A stretch of 48,519 nt of DNA, from NCBI RefSeq assembly GCF_945952095.1, contig NZ_CAMFHL010000026.1:1-48519 (forward strand), in the 5' to 3' direction. The first letter of the stretch is position 1. Every line of letters begins with the position of its first letter. Below are positions 26,405 to 33,303 of the stretch, in pieces. This DNA is from an uncultured Arsenicibacter sp. (GTDB taxonomy: Bacteria; Bacteroidota; Bacteroidia; Cytophagales; Spirosomataceae). The translations under genes and the position numbers were made by a program. The notes beneath the pieces are model-generated. The model was not told where the DNA came from, ran no database searches, and saw only the letters and a program-made list of their open reading frames with translations.

Positions 26405-26750
26405 CCTGGAAAAGTATTTGAAAGATATTTTAATTGCGATTGAGGATATCTATAGTTTCTTGGGTGATGAGCCGGATTATGACCGATATAATCAAAACCT
26501 GATGTTGCAATATGCTGTGGAACGGGCATTGGGGATTATTGGCGAAGCCACTAATCATGCCGGGCGTCTAAGACCCGACATTGAGATAAGTCATTTAAGG
26601 CAAATAGTAAACCTTAGAAATATAGTTATTCATGCCTACGATGGGGTTGATAATCAAGTGATCTGGGGAGTAGTCATCGGCTATTTGCCCATCTTAAAAG
26701 AAGAGGTGAGCATACTATTGGAGCAAAGTACGCCGGACGAAACAAACTAA
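26394..26750 (+). CDS. HepT-like (DUF86) toxin
   Basis: 118-residue all-helical HEPN RNase. The catalytic RX4HXY motif is intact as RNIVIHAY near 86-93, and ERALGIIGEATNHAG precedes it. In known pairs the tyrosine of this motif is AMPylated by the partner nucleotidyltransferase to switch off RNA cleavage. It overlaps the MntA gene by 11 nt and is followed after 3 nt by the M20 hydrolase start, so the pair seems inserted into an existing transcription unit. AT-rich like its partner. Confidence 0.9.
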   Translation: MPHSLEKYLKDILIAIEDIYSFLGDEPDYDRYNQNLMLQYAVERALGIIGEATNHAGRLRPDIEISHLRQIVNLRNIVIHAYDGVDNQVIWGVVIGYLPILKEEVSILLEQSTPDETN

Positions 26751-26753
26751 AAC

Positions 26754-28217
26754 ATGAAACGATTTTTCCGTATTGCGGGCCTTGCCCTGGTTGGGCTGCT
26801 GGTTGTTTTACTGGTCAATACATTCCGGTTTACCTCAAAGCAACTCACCGATGTGAAACCGGCCCCGGTGTTGCAGGTTGGCGATTCGGCACTGATCCGC
26901 CTGAGTCAGGCGCTGCGGATACGGACGGTTTCGTTTACCGATTATTCCCTGACCGACACTACCCAGTTTGATCAGTTCCTGTCATTTATCCACAAAGCTT
27001 ATCCACTTATCCACAGTACGTTGACGCAGGAACGGTTTCCGAACTATGCGGTGATGTATACGTGGCCCGGCAAGGACACCAAACGAAAGCCGGTTCTGCT
27101 GATCGGACACTACGATGTGGTGCCGGTTATTCAGGGAACGCAGCGGATGTGGAAACATCAGGCATTCGCAGGTGAGTCTGAGGGCGGTTATCTCTATGGC
27201 CGCGGGGCGCTCGATGATAAAGCAACGGTGATGGGCTTACTGGAAGCCGTGGAATACCTGCTGAAAACAAACTACCAGCCCGAACAAACGATTATGCTGG
27301 CTTTCGGGCCGGATGAAGAAACGACAGGCCGGGGCGCTAAAACGATGGCTGCTGCGCTGAAAAAACGTGGTATTGAGCCGGAAATGGTGCTCGATGAAGG
27401 CGGCGTAATTAAAACCGACGGCGTAGCAGGCCTGAAGAAGCAGATTGCGCTTGTAGGCATTGCTGAAAAAGGTTACGTGAGTCTGCAATTGTCGGCAACC
27501 GGTGAGGGTGGTCACTCGTCTATGCCACCGAAGCAGACCAGTATCGGCATTATTGCCAGTGCCGTCGCGAAACTGGAAACGAATCCGTTTCCCGGCCGTC
27601 TGGATGCCGGTCTGAACCACATGTTTCAGTACATCGGGCCGGAAATGGGCTTCGGGCAGCGGCTGGTATTTGCCAATCAGTGGTTGTTTTCGCCGGTCAT
27701 CAGCTCGATTCTGGGCGGTACACCGGCGGGCGATGCTACCCAGCGGACAACCACGGCACCCACAATTTTTAAAGCCGGTGAAAAGGAAAACGTGCTCCCG
27801 ATTGATGCTGTGGCAACGGTCAATTTCCGGATCTTACCGGGCGAGACAATCAAGAGTGTGACGGAGCGGGTTATTGAGGTAATCGGTGATGAGCGGGTGA
27901 AGGTAGCGCTTATTCCCGGTACGATCGGTTCGGAGCCGTCTCCGGTTTCTGACCCCGATGCCGCGCCGTTTGGGCGGGTACAGCGGGCCATTCAGAGCGT
28001 TTTCCCCGAAGTGATTGTGTCGCCGTATCTGATGCTCGGGGCGGCTGATGCACGGCATTACACCGGTATTTGTAAAAATGTCTACCGCTTCATGCCCGTG
28101 CGTATGAGCGATGAAACCCTTAAACTGCTCCATGGCACCAATGAGCGCATTGCCGCTAATGACTACCGGCAAATGATTCAGTTCTACATTCAGCTGATTA
28201 CGCTGGATAAAAACTGA
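26754..28217 (+). CDS. Membrane-anchored or secreted M20 metallohydrolase (PM20D1/carboxypeptidase S-like)
   Basis: 487 residues. The N-terminal hydrophobic stretch (LALVGLLVVLLV, about 9-22) is a signal anchor. Metal-site motifs are LLIGHYDVVPV (about 115-125), YGRGALDDKATVMG and FGPDEETTGRGAKTM. The dimerisation domain has GEGGHSSMPPKQTSIG, and the C-terminal metal-binding histidine lies in GAADARHYTGI near 430. The motif wording and the N-terminal membrane segment match the carboxypeptidase S/PM20D1 branch, which acts on N-acyl amino acids or small peptides. It differs clearly from the other M20 enzyme in the window at 17662. Confidence 0.92.
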   Translation: MKRFFRIAGLALVGLLVVLLVNTFRFTSKQLTDVKPAPVLQVGDSALIRLSQALRIRTVSFTDYSLTDTTQFDQFLSFIHKAYPLIHSTLTQERFPNYAVMYTWPGKDTKRKPVLLIGHYDVVPVIQGTQRMWKHQAFAGESEGGYLYGRGALDDKATVMGLLEAVEYLLKTNYQPEQTIMLAFGPDEETTGRGAKTMAAALKKRGIEPEMVLDEGGVIKTDGVAGLKKQIALVGIAEKGYVSLQLSATGEGGHSSMPPKQTSIGIIASAVAKLETNPFPGRLDAGLNHMFQYIGPEMGFGQRLVFANQWLFSPVISSILGGTPAGDATQRTTTAPTIFKAGEKENVLPIDAVATVNFRILPGETIKSVTERVIEVIGDERVKVALIPGTIGSEPSPVSDPDAAPFGRVQRAIQSVFPEVIVSPYLMLGAADARHYTGICKNVYRFMPVRMSDETLKLLHGTNERIAANDYRQMIQFYIQLITLDKN

Positions 28218-28227
28218 TTTCCGGTAT

Positions 28228-28288
28228 ACCACAAAGGCACATAGAACACAGAAGTAACCTGCTTTGTGCTCTATGTGCCTTTGTGGTG
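28228..28288. repeat. Large imperfect hairpin repeat (ACCACAAAGGCACATAG / CTATGTGCCTTTGTGGT)
   Basis: The outer 17 bp pair perfectly, and the inner part (AACACAGAAG against CTTTGTGCT) pairs imperfectly. It sits 11 nt after the M20 stop and just before the convergent small gene. The wording CCACAAAGGCAC is, to my recollection, a recurrent intergenic sequence in several bacterial phyla. It may serve as a transcription end for the M20 gene. Confidence 0.75.
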
Positions 28289-28294
28289 TAAAAA

Positions 28295-28513
28295 CTAATT
28301 ATCACTTACGCTTCCCGATACTGACTCGTAGTCAGATTTCAGACGCCCCATTTCGCGGGCCAGAAACGTTTGCAGTTGCCGGTTGAATGCCTCTTTTTCG
28401 TCATCAGGCAGGGCATTATATAAGTCCTTCAGTTCCTGATTGATGGCCGCCCGTTCTTCGGCGGTAGCCGCGTTGATGGAGCGGTAGTGGTATTTTCTGA
28501 AATCGTAGTCCAT
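28295..28513 (-). CDS. Small charged protein of unknown function
   Basis: 72 residues from the ATG at 28513 (MDYDFRKYHYRSI); an ATG at 28549 would add 12 residues encoded by the tatC terminator hairpin and is less likely. The protein is rich in Glu, Asp, Arg and Tyr, with two amphipathic helices (EERAAINQELKDLYNALPDDEKEAFNRQL and following), soluble, no cysteine. The tatC terminator ends 8 nt upstream of its start, so it needs read-through or a promoter hidden in that hairpin. I do not recognise a family. Confidence 0.55.
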   Translation of the reverse strand: MDYDFRKYHYRSINAATAEERAAINQELKDLYNALPDDEKEAFNRQLQTFLAREMGRLKSDYESVSGSVSDN

Positions 28514-28520
28514 ATAGCCA

Positions 28521-28564
28521 TAAAAAAAGCCGTTAAGAAGCAGGGTCACTACCTCTTAACGGCT
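28521..28564 (-). terminator. Intrinsic terminator after tatC
   Basis: AGCCGTTAAGA (28528-28538) pairs with TCTTAACGGCT (28554-28564), and the minus strand continues with a seven-T run. It lies 15 nt past the tatC stop and directly ahead of the small gene. Confidence 0.88.
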
Positions 28565-28579
28565 ATGAATGTCTGATAG

Positions 28580-29455
28580 TTAGTTGTTCAGGATTTCCCG
28601 GGCTTCTTTCAGCCGTGCCCGCTCGATTGAGCCTGAAACCAGAATGCTGATTTCATACAGCATCGCCAACGGCAGGGCAACGAGAATCTGACTGTAAATG
28701 TCAGGTGAAGGCGTAATGATACCGGCAACGACCAGGATAACGATCCAGGCATGCTTGCGGTATTCACGCATGAAACGTGGCGTCAGAATCCCCACTTTTG
28801 ACAACACAAAAGCCACAATCGGCATCTGGAACATAAGCGCACAACCAAGCGACAGGGTTACCAGTACACCTACGTACGACGTAATATCGAACTGGTTTTT
28901 AATCTGGGGCGCAATCCGGAAGTTTGCCAGGAAGTTAATGGCCAGCGGCGAAACGATGTAATAGCCGAACAACAGGCCTAACAGAAACAGCATCGACACA
29001 TAAAAAACCGCACCTCTTGCTGCCTGACGTTCTGACGAACGAAGGCCGGGTTTGATAAACCGCCAAAGCTCCCAGAACGCATACGGGAAGGAAAAGCAAA
29101 GCCCGATAATGGCTGATGACGTCAGGGCCATCGTAAACGGATCGGCAATGCCGATTGCCTGAAGCTCAAAGTCCAGATCTTTTACACAAAGCGCTTCGTA
29201 ACCCGAAATCTCGGCCAGCCTACACATTTGCCTGTACGTCCAGAAACCCGGATTAGCAGGGGCTAAAATAACGTACTGGAAGATGTCCTGGATAAAAATG
29301 AACGCCACGATCGCAAACACGAAAATCGAAGCCACCGCCCTGATGATGTGCCAGCGTAACTCTTCAAGGTGTTCGAGGAAGGTCATTTCACCGCCTTCTT
29401 CCGCTTGTTCTTCGTCCTGATCGTACCGATCTTCAAATGCTTGGTCGAGTGCCAT
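28580..29455 (-). CDS. tatC: Sec-independent protein translocase subunit TatC
   Basis: Core receptor of the twin-arginine translocase for folded proteins, 291 residues. The start at 29455 (MALDQAFED) is chosen; upstream codons read through the octamer repeat. An acidic N-terminal extension (DRYDQDEEQAEEGGE) precedes the diagnostic MTFLEHLEELRWHIIRA. Six TM helices follow, with SFPYAFWELWRFIKPGLRSSER and ITPSPDIYSQILVALPLAMLYE as further signatures. A roughly 40-residue insertion between TM1 and TM2 contains two cysteines (MCRLAEISGYEALCVKD). No tatA/B gene is adjacent. Downstream of glyA across a hairpin repeat. Confidence 0.96.
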   Translation of the reverse strand: MALDQAFEDRYDQDEEQAEEGGEMTFLEHLEELRWHIIRAVASIFVFAIVAFIFIQDIFQYVILAPANPGFWTYRQMCRLAEISGYEALCVKDLDFELQAIGIADPFTMALTSSAIIGLCFSFPYAFWELWRFIKPGLRSSERQAARGAVFYVSMLFLLGLLFGYYIVSPLAINFLANFRIAPQIKNQFDITSYVGVLVTLSLGCALMFQMPIVAFVLSKVGILTPRFMREYRKHAWIVILVVAGIITPSPDIYSQILVALPLAMLYEISILVSGSIERARLKEAREILNN

Positions 29456-29460
29456 ATTGT

Positions 29461-29530
29461 AAAGAGTGAAAGAGTGAGAGCGTGAAAGAGCGGAAGCAAT
29501 CACTCTTCCGCTCTTTCACGCTTTCGCTCA
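29461..29530. repeat. AAAGAGYG octamer repeat with 17-bp hairpin between glyA and tatC
   Basis: Octamers AAAGAGTG and AAAGAGCG fill the whole junction. 29480-29496 is the exact reverse complement of 29505-29521, leaving an 8-nt loop. The block ends 5 nt before the tatC ATG and begins just after the glyA stop. No U-tract follows the hairpin, so it looks like an intercistronic structure rather than a terminator. Confidence 0.85.
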
Positions 29531-29534
29531 TTAG

Positions 29535-30827
29535 TTATGCGTATAACGGAAACGCCTTCATCCAGGAATTAATTTCCTCCCGAACGGTCTGAATTTTGGC
29601 GTCGTTATCGTGGTTCATCAATACCTCATCGATGTAGCCAACGATCTGCTCCATGTCGCTTTCTTTCATGCCGCGGCTGGTCATGGCTGCCGTACCGACA
29701 CGCATACCTGACGTAACCATCGGCGACTTGTCGTCGAACGGAACCATGTTTTTGTTAATCGTAATGTCCGCTTTAATCAGGGTGTTTTCGGCCAGTTTAC
29801 CGGTCAGCCCTTTTGAACGCAGGTCGATCAGCATCAGGTGGTTATCCGTACCGCCCGAAATGATCTGGTAACCTTTGTCAACAAATGCCTTAGCCATTGC
29901 CTGTGCGTTGGCCTTAACCTGTACCGCGTAGTCGTAGAAATCATCTGACAATGCTTCGCCGAACGCAACGGCTTTAGCAGCAATCACGTGCTCCAGCGGA
30001 CCACCCTGCGTACCCGGGAATACACCCGAATCCAGCAGCGAAGACATTAACCGGATATCGCCTTTCGGTGTTTTGATGCCGAACGGGTTTTCGAAATCAT
30101 TCCGCATCATAATCAGACCACCGCGCGGGCCACGCAGCGTTTTGTGCGTTGTGGTGGTTACGATATGGCAATGCTCCAGCGGATCGTTCAGTAATCCTTT
30201 GGCAATCAAACCGGCAGGGTGCGAAATGTCGGCTAGCAGCAGTGCGCCGATCTGATCGGCAATCGCCCGCAGACGAACATAATCCCAGTCACGGCTATAG
30301 GCCGATGCACCGCAGATGAGCACTTTCGGACGCTCACGCAGGGCTGTTTCTTCAACAACGTCGTAATTAATAACGCCGGTTTCCCTTTCGACACCGTAGA
30401 ATGTCGGACGGAAATATTTACCGGAAATGTTCACCGGCGAACCGTGGGTCAGGTGACCGCCGTGCGACAGGTCAAAGCCCAGGATGGTATCACCTGGTTG
30501 CAGACAGGCCAGGAATACCGCCGTGTTAGCCTGTGCACCTGAGTGCGGTTGCACGTTTGCCCATGAAGCCCCGAACAGTTCTTTGATCCGGTCGATGGCC
30601 AGCTGCTCAATTTGGTCAACTACTTCGCAACCACCGTAATACCGTTTACCTGGTAAGCCTTCTGCGTATTTATTGGTTAATACACTGCCGGCAGCCTCCA
30701 TTACCTGGCGGGAGACAAAGTTTTCAGAAGCAATCAGTTCGATACCTGATTCCTGGCGATGTTGTTCTTTGGCAATGAGATCAAATACCTGCGTGTCGCG
30801 GGCGGTAGTTGTCGTTGCAGTTGACAT
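29535..30827 (-). CDS. glyA: Serine hydroxymethyltransferase
   Basis: PLP enzyme interconverting serine and glycine with tetrahydrofolate, the main source of one-carbon units. 430 residues from the ATG at 30827; upstream in-frame codons to 30923 lack family similarity. Signatures are IELIASENFVS, TNKYAEGLPGKRYYGGCE, QPHSGAQANTAV and the PLP-lysine motif TTTTHKTLRGPRGG near 230. A slightly extended N-terminus (MSTATTTTARD) precedes the conserved start of the fold. A Bacteroidota -7 box lies about 94 nt upstream. The octamer-repeat hairpin follows the stop, then tatC. Confidence 0.97.
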   Translation of the reverse strand: MSTATTTTARDTQVFDLIAKEQHRQESGIELIASENFVSRQVMEAAGSVLTNKYAEGLPGKRYYGGCEVVDQIEQLAIDRIKELFGASWANVQPHSGAQANTAVFLACLQPGDTILGFDLSHGGHLTHGSPVNISGKYFRPTFYGVERETGVINYDVVEETALRERPKVLICGASAYSRDWDYVRLRAIADQIGALLLADISHPAGLIAKGLLNDPLEHCHIVTTTTHKTLRGPRGGLIMMRNDFENPFGIKTPKGDIRLMSSLLDSGVFPGTQGGPLEHVIAAKAVAFGEALSDDFYDYAVQVKANAQAMAKAFVDKGYQIISGGTDNHLMLIDLRSKGLTGKLAENTLIKADITINKNMVPFDDKSPMVTSGMRVGTAAMTSRGMKESDMEQIVGYIDEVLMNHDNDAKIQTVREEINSWMKAFPLYA

Positions 30828-30920
30828 GTTAGTGAACTCCGTTTGGTAAAATTGAACTGTTGACCGCTGGTCAGCCGGACGGATAGGTTCCCGGCTTTCG
30901 TCAGCCAACTCTTTTTCCGG

Positions 30921-30928
30921 CAAAGGTA
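30921..30928 (-). promoter_or_regulatory. Putative -7 box (TACCTTTG) for glyA
   Basis: Minus-strand exact TAnnTTTG match about 94 nt upstream of the chosen ATG. TACCTTTG recurs ahead of the PiT, yqeY and 46.7-kb lipoprotein genes, which raises confidence that it is a real element. Confidence 0.5.
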
Positions 30929-30986
30929 CGGCATTTTGTTGTACGGCACAGCATACCAGTGGAGTGGGTAGCGCGACAAGTTAAAT

Positions 30987-31030
30987 TTTTCGGCAGGATC
31001 AGCCTCTAAAAACGGTGATCCTGCCGAAAA
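30987..31030. repeat. 15-bp inverted repeat between glyA and the AraC gene
   Basis: TTTTCGGCAGGATCA pairs exactly with TGATCCTGCCGAAAA around a 14-nt loop. The A/T runs fall inside the stem and no U-tract follows on either strand, so it is not a standard terminator. It lies 24 nt past the AraC stop and about 60 nt upstream of the glyA -7 box. Confidence 0.7.
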
Positions 31031-31053
31031 GCGGGGAGAATGCTAATCGTATT

Positions 31054-31947
31054 TTAATAGATTTCTTCTTCAACCAGTACCGGAACCTCTTTATCGCGGT
31101 ACAGCGTCTGGTATTTCAGCGGGGTTGTACCGGTCTGTTGCCGGAACTGCCGGTGGAAATGGGAGATATTATTAAACCCGCATTCCAGACCAACCTGCCC
31201 GACGCTCATATCGGCCTGGGTCAGCAGTTTGCGGGCATGACTGATCCGGAGTTCATTGAGGTATTCGACGAACGATTTGTTGGTTCGCTTGCGGAAATAC
31301 CGGCAGAAAGCCGCCGGTGCCATGCCGGCAATAGAGGCAATTTCATCAATCCGGATTTCTTTCCGGAAGTTATGCAACATGTGCTCAAGCACCCGCTTCA
31401 TCCGTTCGGTCTCGGCTTCATTCGGCGTAAGCTGGTAACTGTCGCTGGCCAGTAATACCGCTTCGGTATCGTAGCTGAGTTCGTTCAGGATCTGGAGCCA
31501 GTCAATAATCCGTTCCATGCCGCTGCGTGTCAGAAGCCGTTCCATTTTCCGGCCGATGCGCTGCTGAAACTCTTCGCTAAACAAGATGCCATACTTCGCC
31601 CGGTGCAGCATCTGCATGATACGGTCTGCTTCCGGGAGCGTGCGGAAAAGGGCATTGTCAAGGTTCGGGCTGAACTGGATAACGTAAGCTTCAGAGGTAA
31701 GAAATTCCGGCTGGTCTTCGTCATTGCGCCAGAAATGCGGCAGGTTCGGGCCCAGTAACACCAGATCGCCCGGTACAAAATCCCCGACGTGGTCACCGAC
31801 AAAGCGTTTTCCGCTGCTGCGGACAATGTAGGTCAGTTCATACTCAGGATGATAGTGCCAGGGAACATTGAAACGGTTGACAGAGACGTGTTTGGTGAGC
31901 AGCGATTCCTGATCAGCAATGCTGACTTTTTCGAATAGGGCTTTCAT
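31054..31947 (-). CDS. AraC-family transcriptional regulator with cupin sensor domain
   Basis: 297 residues. The N-terminal cupin (FNVPWHYHPEYELTYIV, GDHVGDFVPGDLVLLGPNLPH, about 25-80) probably binds a small metabolite such as a sugar. The C-terminal AraC domain (about 190-290) has both helix-turn-helix motifs, IRIDEIASIAGMAPAAFCRYF and SVGQVGLECGFNNISHFHRQF. It diverges from the PhyH dioxygenase gene across 163 nt, and such neighbours are often target genes. Ligand unknown. Confidence 0.94.
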   Translation of the reverse strand: MKALFEKVSIADQESLLTKHVSVNRFNVPWHYHPEYELTYIVRSSGKRFVGDHVGDFVPGDLVLLGPNLPHFWRNDEDQPEFLTSEAYVIQFSPNLDNALFRTLPEADRIMQMLHRAKYGILFSEEFQQRIGRKMERLLTRSGMERIIDWLQILNELSYDTEAVLLASDSYQLTPNEAETERMKRVLEHMLHNFRKEIRIDEIASIAGMAPAAFCRYFRKRTNKSFVEYLNELRISHARKLLTQADMSVGQVGLECGFNNISHFHRQFRQQTGTTPLKYQTLYRDKEVPVLVEEEIY

Positions 31948-32110
31948 AACGTAATGACAATAAATTGTACTTTATTGACCGTAAAAGGAAAGTTGTTGAG
32001 GTGAATGCGTCAAAAAAACATACAAATAAGCAAATAATCTGAATGTTTGTCAAGTACTAAGCCCGCATTTTTGTAACAGTAAATAAAGAAATAATTTAAC
32101 TTTTACCATC

Positions 32111-32947
32111 ATGCTAACTGCCATAGATAAATTATCACGCTTAAACCAGCTGACCGAACCTTTTGCGGTCACACCCGCGCAACGGGCGTTTTATCAGGAA
32201 TACGGCTTCATTAAGCTGAAGCACGTTTTATCGCCTGAGGTGCTGGCCTACTATGGCAATCTGATTACGGAGTGGGTAATCAGACTGAATACGCTTACAA
32301 AACCGATGGAGGAACGTACGACGTATGAACGTGCTTTTCTCCAGATTATGAATTTATGGCGTGAAAACGATGAGATCAAAGAATTTGTCTTTTCCCGTCG
32401 TCTGGCACAAATTGCGGCCGACCTGATGGACGTCAGCGGTGTCCGGCTTTACCACGATCAGGCACTGTACAAAGAACCGTCGGGCGGCATTACGCCCTGG
32501 CATGCCGATCAGTTTTACTGGCCGCTTGCCAGCCCTAAAACCGTAACCGTCTGGATTCCGTTGCAGGAAACGCCGATGAACATGGGCCCGCTGGCGTTTG
32601 CTGCCCGGAGTCAGCACGTGGAAATTGGCCGGGACATCGAAATCAGCGACGAAAGCGAGCGACTGTTATCGGACGAATTGCAGCGCATGAACTTCGAGAT
32701 GAACGATACACCCTTCGATCTGGGCGAAGTCAGCTACCATGCCGGCTGGACGTTTCACCGTGCAGGCCCTAATACATCAGATGTACCCCGTAAGGTAATG
32801 ACCATGATCTACATGGATCAGAATCAGGTTATTATGTCGCCGAGAAATACGTTTCAACAGGCAGACTGGGAAACCTGGCTGGCGTCTTATCCAATCGGAA
32901 GCAGCCCGGCCAGCGACCTGAATCCGGTTTTATATAGCCGGCCCTAA
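32111..32947 (+). CDS. Phytanoyl-CoA dioxygenase (PhyH)-family Fe(II)/2-oxoglutarate oxygenase
   Basis: 278 residues, cytoplasmic. The facial triad is visible as WHADQFYW (His and Asp near 137-139) and YHAGWTFHRAGPN (second His near 216), with the 2-oxoglutarate-binding arginine in VPRKVMTMIYMD. N-terminal FYQEYGFIKLKHVLSPEVL is the usual PhyH opening. Members hydroxylate diverse small molecules (ectoine, phytanoyl-CoA, natural products); the substrate here is unknown. The divergent AraC/cupin gene is the obvious candidate regulator. Confidence 0.9.
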   Translation: MLTAIDKLSRLNQLTEPFAVTPAQRAFYQEYGFIKLKHVLSPEVLAYYGNLITEWVIRLNTLTKPMEERTTYERAFLQIMNLWRENDEIKEFVFSRRLAQIAADLMDVSGVRLYHDQALYKEPSGGITPWHADQFYWPLASPKTVTVWIPLQETPMNMGPLAFAARSQHVEIGRDIEISDESERLLSDELQRMNFEMNDTPFDLGEVSYHAGWTFHRAGPNTSDVPRKVMTMIYMDQNQVIMSPRNTFQQADWETWLASYPIGSSPASDLNPVLYSRP

Positions 32948-33070
32948 CGTTCAAATAGCCTTTTTAACGAAAATATCAGTAATTAGATCGTGTTGTATAG
33001 TAGTATTACTGACACGGGTTGTTTTTAGACTATTCGAGTGAATAAAAATTAATATAGGTTGGTTGTTGTT

Positions 33071-33107
33071 ACACCGCCCTGACCATGATGTCGGGGCGGT
33101 GTTTTTT
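33071..33107 (+). terminator. Intrinsic terminator downstream of the PhyH gene
   Basis: Stem ACACCGCCC(t)GA / TC(g)GGGCGGTGT with one mismatch and a loop of about 8 nt, followed by TTTTTT. It lies 123 nt past the PhyH stop. Confidence 0.85.
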
Positions 33108-33238
33108 GTTATCAGGATGTTAATGGCAGCGATTGGCCGAAGATTTGCGTATGAAGTTATAGGCTGATCGACCATCTTTGTGAATCTGTTCTCAACAATC
33201 ACTAAGCAGGCGTGAAAACATCTGCGGTAGTTTGGAAA

Positions 33239-33246
33239 TATTTTTG
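33239..33246 (+). promoter_or_regulatory. Putative -7 box (TATTTTTG) for the DsbD gene
   Basis: Exact TAnnTTTG match 57 nt before the ATG at 33304. No convincing -33 element. Confidence 0.35.
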
Positions 33247-33303
33247 CAACGATTCTGTTATACCCAAAGTACTGTCGGTTACGTAAACCTGTACATAACA
33301 TCT

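Larger units (their letters stand above)
32948..33303. other. Intergenic stretch between PhyH and DsbD genes
   Basis: 356 nt with no supportable gene. It contains an intrinsic terminator at 33071-33107 and a -7-like box at 33239-33246. A minus-strand open frame covers most of it but runs through the terminator and has no recognisable composition or domain. Nothing else is seen. Confidence 0.6.

Noticed and set aside
30987..31030. Terminator for the AraC gene
   Set aside because: The stem is perfect but the T-run lies on the 5' side for the minus-strand transcript and no U-tract follows, so it is listed only as an inverted repeat.
32951..33301. 116-codon minus-strand open frame in the PhyH-DsbD gap
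   Set aside because: It runs straight through an intrinsic terminator and the dsbD promoter region and has no recognisable domain or signal; the composition looks non-coding.
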